Part shown: positions 8,645 to 15,141 of the stretch, piece by piece
Numbering within the stretch: the stretch's first letter is position 1
How the letters are laid out: each line of letters begins with the position of its first letter
IMG/VR virus record: IMGVR_UViG_3300031766_000057
Coordinates: 1-25,396 of that record
Direction: 5' to 3' (one strand)
Origin: a virus
DNA: 25,396 nt
Made by a program: the position numbers and the translations under genes
The notes under the pieces: model-generated
Seen by the model: only the letters and a program-made list of their open reading frames with translations
Databases searched by the model: none
Told to the model about the DNA's origin: nothing

Positions 8645-9268
8645 CTACGTTATTTCTAGATAACTAACATCAACTATGCTACCTACCCTTAATCCAGCGG
8701 TGAACTGTATATCGTTACCAGATATTGAGTAGTCCTCAGTATTAATCTGCCTTACGCCATTAACATATACTTCTTCAGAATCAGAGTACGTGGAGAAGGT
8801 GTTACCATTTATAGTGAAATCAGTCTGTCCCTCTGTCGCAGTCTGTCTGTCCCAGACTCTAGTATGTCCTATTGCTGAGTCTACTAGCAACCCTTTAGAG
8901 TCAACCGCTACCCTAGAAGCATCAGTAAGTGGGGCATCCTCGTTCATCTTAACAAAGGTATCTGTCAATGCCTTAGCTGTAAGCCTACCGGATATAGATG
9001 AAGTAGTCGCATCAAAAGCCCCTAAACCAGTACCATCCCAGTCTCTTACTACCGTAAGGTCATTACTGGAAACATTAGTTACTTTAACAGTCTCATGCTC
9101 AGGTGTAGCCTCTGGGTCTGTAAGTGTCATAACAAAAAAGTCACCAACAGAAATACTAGGTAATAAAGCTATTAACTCTGAGTTAACTTTAATAGTGACA
9201 TAACCACTAGAAGCGGGAACATTCTCAGTAAGCGTGCCGACAGCATTATTGGAAAATAAAATTCTCAT
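8645..9268 (-). CDS. Tail fibre-like protein, 207 aa
   Basis: ATG at 9268 overlaps the stop of the collar-fibre gene (ATGA). The N-terminal about 90 residues (MRILFSNNAVGTL, then DLTVVRDWDGT) resemble the N-terminus of the collar fibre next door (MSKLVFRNNATDEL, then KLTLTRGQDRT), suggesting a common attachment domain. The C-terminal about 65 residues contain QTATEGQTDFTING, EEVYVNGVRQ, EDYSISGNDIQF and IVDVSYLEI. This is a module I know from many phage fibres and tail proteins (the ATxGQTxF...VxVNGVxL...DYT pattern). It probably sits beside the collar fibre on the tail. No enzymatic motif is visible. Confidence 0.65.
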   Translation of the reverse strand: MRILFSNNAVGTLTENVPASSGYVTIKVNSELIALLPSISVGDFFVMTLTDPEATPEHETVKVTNVSSNDLTVVRDWDGTGLGAFDATTSSISGRLTAKALTDTFVKMNEDAPLTDASRVAVDSKGLLVDSAIGHTRVWDRQTATEGQTDFTINGNTFSTYSDSEEVYVNGVRQINTEDYSISGNDIQFTAGLRVGSIVDVSYLEIT

Positions 9269-10347
9269 GGTACTTGGTTATCCACATTTAGCTTTATCAT
9301 AAAAGCGAGTACTACATAAGGTATTAGTTGGCTATCGTCAAGCGTATGCGTATGCGCACCATCATCAGCAATACCATGGTCATGTGGGAGACCACCACCA
9401 GTAGATAAAGTGTCATAAGTATGGTCTCTCTCACCCTGACCAACACCAACCTTACCGTCCGAGGATTCCCCACTGTTAACTGCAATGTCATGCTTATGTG
9501 AAGGCATCTGTGCTTCAGTGATAGCTGTACCACCAGTTACAAGCCCATGGTTGTGATTGTTAACAGAAGTTACGGTCCGCGTAAAGTTACCGCCTGAACC
9601 AAGTATATCTATTGAAGGGTCTGGTGCTGGAGTTACTGAGGGGTACGAACCATCACCGTAGTTCCACCCCATTATAAATTTAGCCCTTAAGTCAGGGGTG
9701 GCTTTTACGCCACCACCCGATGGGTACTGACCATCGCACATAGCCCAACCCGGCGGAGCTATATCCCCGTTAAACATAACTATAGTTCCGGGGACGTTAT
9801 AGTACCGTTGGTCATCCTCAGGGTGGCTGTTAGGGTTTTTAGTCCATATTGCATAACCGCCAATACTAGGGTCAGTATTGTCTGGCACAATAAGCTCATT
9901 AGCCGCCAGCCCGTTGGGCGCTCTAACAGCCATGCCATAACTGGAACCACCTCGTATAGCAGGGCTAGTTATGTCTTGGTCATCAGCGTCTAAAGCCCCA
10001 GCAAGCTTATCATCTTTATTTTGTAACACTCGTTCCATTGAACCCGCAACGGGTCGCATTTCAACTCTGTCGCCCGGCGACCAAGTTAGGGCAGTTGTCC
10101 TGTCCTGACCCCTAGTAAGTGTTAGCTTGTTCCCTGTGCGGTCAGTACATATACAGACTTCAACTTGCCCTCCGACTGAGTTAAGAGTTACATAAAACTC
10201 CTCTTTAACTGCTATAGATGCTGGTGGAAAATTATCACCAGTACCCACAAGCCAAAACTCTACATCAGTAGCACTGTAATTCGGACCATTAACAAGGTTA
10301 TTATCTAGTTCATCAGTAGCATTATTCCTAAATACCAGCTTACTCAT
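9265..10347 (-). CDS. Tail collar-domain fibre protein
   Basis: This is a 360-residue protein. ATG at 10347 overlaps the upstream stop (ATGA). Residues 1-110 form an N-terminal domain shared with the adjacent fibre. Residues about 185-230 match the phage tail collar domain: GTIVMFNGDIAPPGWAMCDG, then TPDLRAKFIMG. The C-terminal part has four His-x-His pairs (HNH near 262, HKH near 282, HDH near 322, HTH near 332) and ends with LIPYVVLAFMIKL. In T4 long- and short-tail-fibre tips, His-x-His pairs hold metal ions on the trimer axis, so a metal-stabilised trimeric fibre tip is likely here. It probably contributes to host binding. Confidence 0.88.
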   Translation of the reverse strand: MSKLVFRNNATDELDNNLVNGPNYSATDVEFWLVGTGDNFPPASIAVKEEFYVTLNSVGGQVEVCICTDRTGNKLTLTRGQDRTTALTWSPGDRVEMRPVAGSMERVLQNKDDKLAGALDADDQDITSPAIRGGSSYGMAVRAPNGLAANELIVPDNTDPSIGGYAIWTKNPNSHPEDDQRYYNVPGTIVMFNGDIAPPGWAMCDGQYPSGGGVKATPDLRAKFIMGWNYGDGSYPSVTPAPDPSIDILGSGGNFTRTVTSVNNHNHGLVTGGTAITEAQMPSHKHDIAVNSGESSDGKVGVGQGERDHTYDTLSTGGGLPHDHGIADDGAHTHTLDDSQLIPYVVLAFMIKLNVDNQVP

Positions 10348-10667
10348 AGGTCTCTAATCCTAAAATCTACAGTAGACTCTACTATTTGCTCATCAGTAGT
10401 TGTCGTTAAAAATATTACTCTATAGTATATGTTGGCTGTGCCATTTGCCACAACATACTCAAACGCCTGATTATCCAGTACAGTAAAATCAACAGTTACC
10501 AGCAAACTGTCAGGTGTAACAGTAGAAGAATTTAACACTTCTACTGTATAAGTAGGCATGGAACTAGTATCAATTCGCTCACTAGGCTGGTTAAGCCACC
10601 TAGAAAAATCTATCCGGTAGCGTTTCTTCTCAGATGGAGCCTTTGTGTATGTGTTTAGTACGCCCAT
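10344..10667 (-). CDS. Fibre-tail adaptor-like protein, 107 aa
   Basis: ATG at 10667 overlaps the upstream stop (TAATG), and the gene ends in an ATGA overlap with the collar fibre. The N-terminus KKRYRIDFSRWLNQPSERI followed by beta strands ending YYRVIF and VDFRIRDL resembles small proteins that link fibres to the tail in podovirus operons. The immediate coupling to the fibre gene supports this. The segment SSTVTPDSLL is also present in the next gene upstream. Confidence in the adaptor role is moderate. Confidence 0.55.
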   Translation of the reverse strand: MGVLNTYTKAPSEKKRYRIDFSRWLNQPSERIDTSSMPTYTVEVLNSSTVTPDSLLVTVDFTVLDNQAFEYVVANGTANIYYRVIFLTTTTDEQIVESTVDFRIRDL

Positions 10668-10900
10668 TAGCTACACCTAGTACTTTGTCTTGATGGCAAA
10701 TACGCTGTACGGTCCTCAGTACTTTGAAAGTCTACTAATACACACTCGTCTTGCACATTTTCCGTAAGCACACTGTCAGGTGTAACAGTAGAGCTAATCC
10801 AGAAAAATGATTCTACATTAGTAGTAACTACGGGGTTATACCCACCATTAATATCCGATGCATTAACCTCAAAACTATTTATACCTTGACCATCAGACAC
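10667..10900 (-). CDS. Small virion-region protein, 77 aa, GTG start
   Basis: The start is a GTG at 10900 with GGAGG ending 8 nt upstream, a clear ribosome site inside the end of the preceding gene (8-nt overlap). The sequence is acidic and beta-like, with FEVNASDINGGYNP and FFWISSTVTPDSVL. The latter repeats a motif found in the downstream gene and is backed by a 21-nt DNA identity. No TM or signal is visible. Position suggests a tail connector or fibre accessory. Confidence 0.5.
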   Translation of the reverse strand: MSDGQGINSFEVNASDINGGYNPVVTTNVESFFWISSTVTPDSVLTENVQDECVLVDFQSTEDRTAYLPSRQSTRCS

Positions 10901-11318
10901 GGAAGAACCCTCCTTCCGCAGTAGGTATCTCTAAAGTAGTTATGCCACCACCTGCGGTGAAAGAACCCCCATAGAATATATCTATATATGCTACCAATAA
11001 ATCAGTAGCTGTATCTCCGGTATCAATGTACAACATAAATGAGTCTACAGTTTTAGCTCCAGATGTTAGTCCATCAAATATAATATCCCCTGACTCCGCA
11101 ACACCTAAAGTACTAGCATTTTTACTAAGCAACGCATCACTAGGTACATCGAATATACTGGACTCGGTTAAGTCAGAAACGTATGTGTAAGTATTACTGT
11201 CAATGTCCGCTTGTAGCAAGCTACCGCTAAGAGCCAAGCATCTAATTACATCTGTCTCCCAGTTAACTTCCCCTAGCAGCAGTTTTTGTCGATAGGTTGG
11301 CATAAGTTGATTACTCAT
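10893..11318 (-). CDS. Widespread small phage virion protein family (141 aa)
   Basis: ATG at 11318 overlaps the upstream stop (ATGA) and has AGGGG upstream. The pattern YRQKLLLGEVNWETDVIRCLAL, then TYTYVSDL, then FMLYIDTGDTATDLLVAYID and a GGG-rich tail, matches a small virion protein found in very many tailed phages (usually LL-x-G-x-hD-h-x-x-D-x-IKVAL ... YKDTG...LIAYID). Its exact place in the particle is not generally named; it lies with the head-tail and fibre genes. Family recognition is from memory of the pattern. Confidence 0.6.
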   Translation of the reverse strand: MSNQLMPTYRQKLLLGEVNWETDVIRCLALSGSLLQADIDSNTYTYVSDLTESSIFDVPSDALLSKNASTLGVAESGDIIFDGLTSGAKTVDSFMLYIDTGDTATDLLVAYIDIFYGGSFTAGGGITTLEIPTAEGGFFRV

Positions 11319-11989
11319 CTTGTACCCCTAGGGTACATCCACTGATGCTCACCATTGCCGTAGTTCTTTTGCTGTAAGGTTTTCGCTTCTGCAATATGGT
11401 ATCTAGAAAGGTTGCCATAATACATAGCATCTACTTTGCTAGTATACGGCTTATCAATTTCCCGAAATAGCCTTGAAAGAGTAGTAGCTATGATACCCTC
11501 ACGGTGGTTATCTATAATCCACTGTGGCATATCTGTACCCTTAACTAGTGGTACATAGGATACCTGAGCTATAACATTATCTAGTGGCTTATCATCAGGT
11601 ATGGGGAAAGTAAAGTTTATAGTAGTAGGCGGACTGCAATAGTAGCTAGTATTATTAAAAGCAATATTCGCAGCAGTAAAGTTGTTAACCGCCCCTCTAT
11701 GGAACTGAATACCATCACGGGATAGACCCAGTACCGCGTACACCTTTTTGTTGGTGTCGTCTACTGGGTTTAAATTGTAGGGCATTAAGGATTCTGTAAG
11801 GGTAGGCAGTGATAGGAACTCTTGCCAAGCCTGTGATAACCTAAAGTACTCTCTAGCAGCTATTGTCAGTTCCTTAGTGATATAGCCACTAACGGCTCCG
11901 GGAACTTTAGGTGCAATCTCCTCTAGGAGTTCAGTTAAAGTTCCTTGACCGTCATCAGATATGCCATCTCGGTAATCACTATTAGCCAC
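11315..11989 (-). CDS. Tail tubular protein A-like / head-tail connector
   Basis: Two GTG codons could start this frame. I prefer the one at 11989 (224 residues) because AGGTGG lies 5 nt upstream; the GTG at 11998 has no ribosome site. The preferred start overlaps the preceding gene by 8 nt. Residues about 165-215 read GIIATTLSRLFREIDKPY, then Y-x-x-LSRYHIAEAK, a helical pattern typical of connector and tail tubular A proteins (T7 gp11 class). A beta-rich middle (TTINFTFPIP, VIAQVSYVPL) precedes it. It follows the adaptor gene, the usual order below the portal. Confidence 0.65.
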   Translation of the reverse strand: MANSDYRDGISDDGQGTLTELLEEIAPKVPGAVSGYITKELTIAAREYFRLSQAWQEFLSLPTLTESLMPYNLNPVDDTNKKVYAVLGLSRDGIQFHRGAVNNFTAANIAFNNTSYYCSPPTTINFTFPIPDDKPLDNVIAQVSYVPLVKGTDMPQWIIDNHREGIIATTLSRLFREIDKPYTSKVDAMYYGNLSRYHIAEAKTLQQKNYGNGEHQWMYPRGTR

Positions 11990-12332
11990 GCTGCCCACCT
12001 GTAACGTCTTGTGTAAACTTAGTTAGAAGTATACCAGCACGATTGTCCTGCGAATACTCCTCGTCCCGCAGTTCAGCATAGCCGCATATAAAATATATAA
12101 CAGGGTTAAAAAAGTTTAGTGGTACAGGAAACTCCTTATCCATATCATCAGTAGTGAGATACGTCCAAGGTTCCTTTACTATAAAAGCATCGGGTCGGAG
12201 AGTATGAAGCTCGGTAATGGCTATGTTAAAAGCTCTCATAAGAGAAGCATCAGAATAGCGATAAGCCTCAGGAACCTCGTCTTTAAGGATTTCCCTGACT
12301 GCTCCTATTGCCTCGCTTATAGTCCATGCCAT
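11982..12332 (-). CDS. Phage head-tail adaptor (DUF6682-like), 116 aa
   Basis: The protein begins MAWTISEAIGAVREILKDE and continues YRYSDASLMRAFNIAITELHTLRPDAF. This is a pattern I associate with the DUF6682 phage adaptor family, which docks under the portal ring. It is nearly full-length for that family. The ATG at 12332 has no Shine-Dalgarno site: the bases upstream are the T-run and 3' arm of a terminator. Expression may therefore rely on readthrough and a weak or unusual start. Confidence 0.7.
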   Translation of the reverse strand: MAWTISEAIGAVREILKDEVPEAYRYSDASLMRAFNIAITELHTLRPDAFIVKEPWTYLTTDDMDKEFPVPLNFFNPVIYFICGYAELRDEEYSQDNRAGILLTKFTQDVTGGQRG

Positions 12333-12340
12333 GATAAAAG

Positions 12341-12362
12341 AGGGGGGCGGTTAAGCCCCCCT
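12341..12362 (-). terminator. Rho-independent terminator directly after the coat gene
   Basis: A perfect 8-bp stem AGGGGGGC/GCCCCCCT with a 6-nt loop is followed on the minus strand by CTTTTAT. It lies 7 bases after the coat stop and 8 bases before the next start. The placement matches T7, where the late terminator follows the capsid gene and keeps capsid mRNA high. Confidence 0.85.
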
Positions 12363-12369
12363 ACACTAC

Positions 12370-13335
12370 CTAGACGTTAGCTTTACAAATAATCTGACCA
12401 ATCGAAGTAGGCTTAATAACCTGACGACCGTACACTTGCAAACCACGCATAATGGTCCCGAAGGTCTTCTCTGCTCGCAGAGTCTCAACCTTAGTTACCT
12501 GTGATGCAAAAGTCAGACCCATTGTATTACCGAAGTAAACTGCGAACTCGTCAGCAGCAAGACCACCAGCAACACCATTAGGCAACAAGTTAGACATGTA
12601 GATGGTGAATCGGTCAATCTGACCAAGGCGACCATTACGCAGGATACTTGAGCCGTCACCAGTCAATGAAGCATCTTTAAGCTCAGACGTTTTGATGCGC
12701 GCAGCCATCCATGCTGGGATAACAATATAACGCCCGCCTTCAGGGTTATTATTTTCATCCAGAGCTTGACCAGCACGAACAATAATGTCCGTTACGTTGC
12801 TCTTGTCAATAAGCAGTGGGCTAGTAGTTACACCTAAGTCGATGTTTCCAGACTTAGCCCCAGCGGTAGCGCCACGGTTAGTACTATCTGGCTTATCAAG
12901 CATAAAGCCTAGAACATCAGTATCAATCTCAATCTTCATCTGCTCTGATGCGTCATCAGCCCACATTGACAGCATGTCGATGTCAGCCTGTACTTCCATG
13001 ACATCATCAAGCTCAGTAGCCCAGTACTTACCTTGGTCGATTGGCAAGTTCAGGGTGTCCTCGCTAGGACGTTCACTGACAAGGTCTAAGCCAGCAGTGT
13101 AGTTCTTAATGGCAATGGTTGGCTTCTGGCGGATAATAATGTTATCGCCGTACTTTGAAATCTCACCTTCATAGTTAGTGTTAGCAATGGCTGCTAGCAC
13201 AGTAGCGTCATAGAACTTCTCTACGAGCTTGCCAGACCAGAGGGTGGGGATAAATGTGCCTGAGTATGTAGTCGGGTCACCAATCATCGGCGCGGAATCG
13301 CCGGGGAAAGTTGCTGTTTTATTAATCGTTGACAT
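12370..13335 (-). CDS. Major capsid (coat) protein
   Basis: This is a 321-residue protein, start ATG at 13335 with AAGG 9 nt upstream. It has the features of an HK97-fold coat protein of P22/T7-type phages: an N-terminal arm (residues 1-40), FIPTLWSGKLVEKFYDATVLAAIAN, a spine-helix region DDASEQMKIEIDTDVLGFML, GGRYIVIPAWMAARIK, FTIYMSNLLP, and a C-terminal strand region FGTIMRGLQVYGRQVIKP. It follows the scaffold gene and is insulated by a strong terminator. Coat codon use leans toward C-ending codons more than its neighbours, consistent with high expression (visual impression). Confidence 0.88.
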   Translation of the reverse strand: MSTINKTATFPGDSAPMIGDPTTYSGTFIPTLWSGKLVEKFYDATVLAAIANTNYEGEISKYGDNIIIRQKPTIAIKNYTAGLDLVSERPSEDTLNLPIDQGKYWATELDDVMEVQADIDMLSMWADDASEQMKIEIDTDVLGFMLDKPDSTNRGATAGAKSGNIDLGVTTSPLLIDKSNVTDIIVRAGQALDENNNPEGGRYIVIPAWMAARIKTSELKDASLTGDGSSILRNGRLGQIDRFTIYMSNLLPNGVAGGLAADEFAVYFGNTMGLTFASQVTKVETLRAEKTFGTIMRGLQVYGRQVIKPTSIGQIICKANV

Positions 13336-13365
13336 TGTGTATAGCCTTATAGGGTTAAATTAATT

Positions 13366-14385
13366 TTAACGAACCCTGCCTTGTGCGCTAGCGTTTACGA
13401 TGCTCTGCTCAATTTTGGCTTTATCATCAGGTCGAGACTTGAATTTGCCTTGTCGAACTTGCGTATAAAATGCTGCGATTTCCGGTTGAGTCCAAATTTT
13501 CTGGGCGATTTGCTGTCCAGTATTACCTTGGGGGCTACCTTGTCCTGCTGAAGGAGCAACGTATTGGCTTAAGTCAAGTGTCGCATTACCTGCGGGTTGA
13601 CCTGCCCCGTTGCTCGCAGAGGTTCTAGCGTTTCCCTGCTTTGCGGACGTATAAGTTCTAAATACATCCGCAGTATCTTTAACACTACCACTGTTGAAAG
13701 CATCCATCAACACTGATTTGCGTGTCATACCCCGTGTTTCAGGTATTTCAGTATCCAACCATGCCACAAAATCAGGGTCTACGTTTATATCACGCCAATT
13801 TTCAAGCTCTCTATCAAGCTTAACGTAGAAGCCTTCTTGTTCAGTTCGTTGGATACGTTGACCAGTATTGGATACGTCACCTTTTAACTCAGCTATTTCA
13901 GCACGTAACTCGGCAACAGTATTACCAGTAGTTTGCGCGGCAATCTCTTGGGCGCGGCGACCAACTATATCAATAAAGTCCTCGCCGTACAGCTCAACTT
14001 CTTCCTCAGTAATCAAGGAATGCCCTACTTGTTCAGGTACTTCAGGTACTTCCGGTGTTCTTTCCGCTAGATTCTGCATCTCAGACTTAAGCTCTCGTAT
14101 CTCGCCACTAAGTCTAGGCACTTCGGCATCGTACTTACCCTGTAAAGTGTAGTACTTTTGCTTCCAGTCTTCACGTGGTTTAGCTGGAGGCTCAGTTTCC
14201 TTTGTATCTTTTCCAGCCTCAGCCTCAGCCTCAGCCTCATTATGTTCTTCTGGTGTACCTAGTGACTTTACTAGGTCATCAATTTCAGTATCAGAATTAT
14301 CCCCCACTACTTCTCGTGGGTATACCTGTGCGTGTAAATCATCTGCTGATAGTTCTTCTGGAGCCTTGACTTGTGCTTCGGTCAT
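13366..14385 (-). CDS. Capsid scaffold protein
   Basis: This is a 339-residue acidic protein directly before the coat gene. ATG at 14385 overlaps the upstream stop (TAATG) and has AAAGGA upstream. It has a Glu-rich N-terminus with EAEAEAEA, a coiled-coil part (KQKYYTLQGKYDAE, LSGEIRELKSEMQNL, TVAELRAEIAELKGDV) and a Gly/Gln-rich linker. The basic helical C-terminus (KIWTQPEIAAFYTQVRQGKFKS, then KIEQSIVNASAQGRVR) would bind coat, as in P22 and T7 scaffolds. Order portal-scaffold-coat supports the call. Confidence 0.85.
   Translation of the reverse strand: MTEAQVKAPEELSADDLHAQVYPREVVGDNSDTEIDDLVKSLGTPEEHNEAEAEAEAGKDTKETEPPAKPREDWKQKYYTLQGKYDAEVPRLSGEIRELKSEMQNLAERTPEVPEVPEQVGHSLITEEEVELYGEDFIDIVGRRAQEIAAQTTGNTVAELRAEIAELKGDVSNTGQRIQRTEQEGFYVKLDRELENWRDINVDPDFVAWLDTEIPETRGMTRKSVLMDAFNSGSVKDTADVFRTYTSAKQGNARTSASNGAGQPAGNATLDLSQYVAPSAGQGSPQGNTGQQIAQKIWTQPEIAAFYTQVRQGKFKSRPDDKAKIEQSIVNASAQGRVR
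14215..14238 (-). repeat. Hexanucleotide repeat, four copies, in the scaffold gene
   Basis: The unit AGCCTC (plus strand) occurs four times without interruption and encodes EAEAEAEA. Unit loss or gain would keep the frame. Confidence 0.9.
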
Positions 14386-14618
14386 TAGGTATTCCTTTTA
14401 TTATGTAGTTTTGCTTCTTCCGGCGCGCTTCTAATAGCTTTTTTAAGAACCCTTAGTGTCTGCACCGATTTCTGCGTGGATAGCAAGTCTTCCGGCTTTG
14501 CTGATAACATAGCCTCTACCTGCTTTTTTTCAATAACATCAATAACTGATATAAAACTGTTTAAGTAAACATCAGGAATATCCGCTATTGCTATTGATAC
14601 ATTTTTACCAAGTTTCAT
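14385..14618 (-). CDS. Small protein between portal and scaffold, 77 aa
   Basis: ATG at 14618 overlaps the upstream 57-aa frame by ATGA, and the stop overlaps the scaffold start. It has no clear ribosome site of its own, so coupling is likely. Sequence: MKLGKNVSIAIADIPDVYL, then a helical IEKKQVEAMLSAKPEDLL segment and a basic C-terminus. I do not recognise it; T7-like phages keep head-assembly accessory proteins in this slot. Confidence 0.5.
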   Translation of the reverse strand: MKLGKNVSIAIADIPDVYLNSFISVIDVIEKKQVEAMLSAKPEDLLSTQKSVQTLRVLKKAIRSAPEEAKLHNKRNT

Positions 14619-14788
14619 TTAGGATAAGAAGTCTTCTGGTCTTTACCACCCATAAACTCATCACCTTTATCATAAATGTCACCTTTACTAACCTTACTAG
14701 ATATAAGGCGCTCACTGCATTTATACTTACTACTGTCACCGCTTTTAGGAAAAGTAGTCGGGCTTGATACTTGTCGGTAGGAATCCAT
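14615..14788 (-). CDS. Small protein, 57 aa, in the portal-scaffold gap
   Basis: An uninterrupted frame from ATG at 14788 to TGA at 14615 fills an otherwise unexplained gap. AAGGTGAT lies about 9 nt upstream, inside the end of the previous gene. The start is 2 bases after that gene's stop, and the stop overlaps the next ATG as ATGA. It begins MDSYRQVSSPTTFPKSGD and is rich in Ser, Lys and Asp. The SYRQV opening resembles the EYQQV repeats of the upstream protein, so it may be a split-off or related unit. Function unknown. Confidence 0.6.
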   Translation of the reverse strand: MDSYRQVSSPTTFPKSGDSSKYKCSERLISSKVSKGDIYDKGDEFMGGKDQKTSYPK

Positions 14789-14790
14789 AA

Positions 14791-15141
14791 TTACATCACC
14801 TTTGGCATTGGTCCGAATACTGACTCACTCTTTTTCTCAGATGGGAACATGCTACGGTTTCCATTTTTAGCGTAATCATCAGAATTACCTACTTGCTGGT
14901 ATTCAGGTGACGCTGGAGAAGCTTTAAATCCATCGCTAGTATTCTCAGAGTGGTCATGCCCACGATGGTCTGGGTGCATCAACTTGCTGGTCTTGTTGTA
15001 ATCTTTGTCACAAGTAACCTGTTGATACTCTGGACTTACACTCTTGTCTACATAGCTAGCTTCAAATTTTTCTTCTCCGTAGGTTTTACCCTGTGAAGAC
15101 TTAGCATAATCTTTATCGTTTGTTACACCTAACTCGCTCAT
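14791..15141 (-). CDS. Small polar protein with internal SPEYQQV repeats, 116 aa
   Basis: ATG at 15141 overlaps the portal stop (ATGA). The sequence is low in hydrophobic residues. It carries two repeats, SPEYQQVTCDKDYNKTS and SPEYQQVGNSDDYAKNG, and a third partial unit at the N-terminus (TNDKDYAKSSQ). A HxDHRGHDH cluster lies between them. This suggests an extended, unstructured protein, perhaps an internal head or portal-associated component. I recognise no family. Confidence 0.55.
   Translation of the reverse strand: MSELGVTNDKDYAKSSQGKTYGEEKFEASYVDKSVSPEYQQVTCDKDYNKTSKLMHPDHRGHDHSENTSDGFKASPASPEYQQVGNSDDYAKNGNRSMFPSEKKSESVFGPMPKVM

Noticed and set aside
10667-10900. 77-aa gene as a frameshifted remnant of the fibre adaptor
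   Set aside because: It has its own strong ribosome site, a clean stop coupled to the next start, and only a short shared segment; other frames do not continue the similarity.
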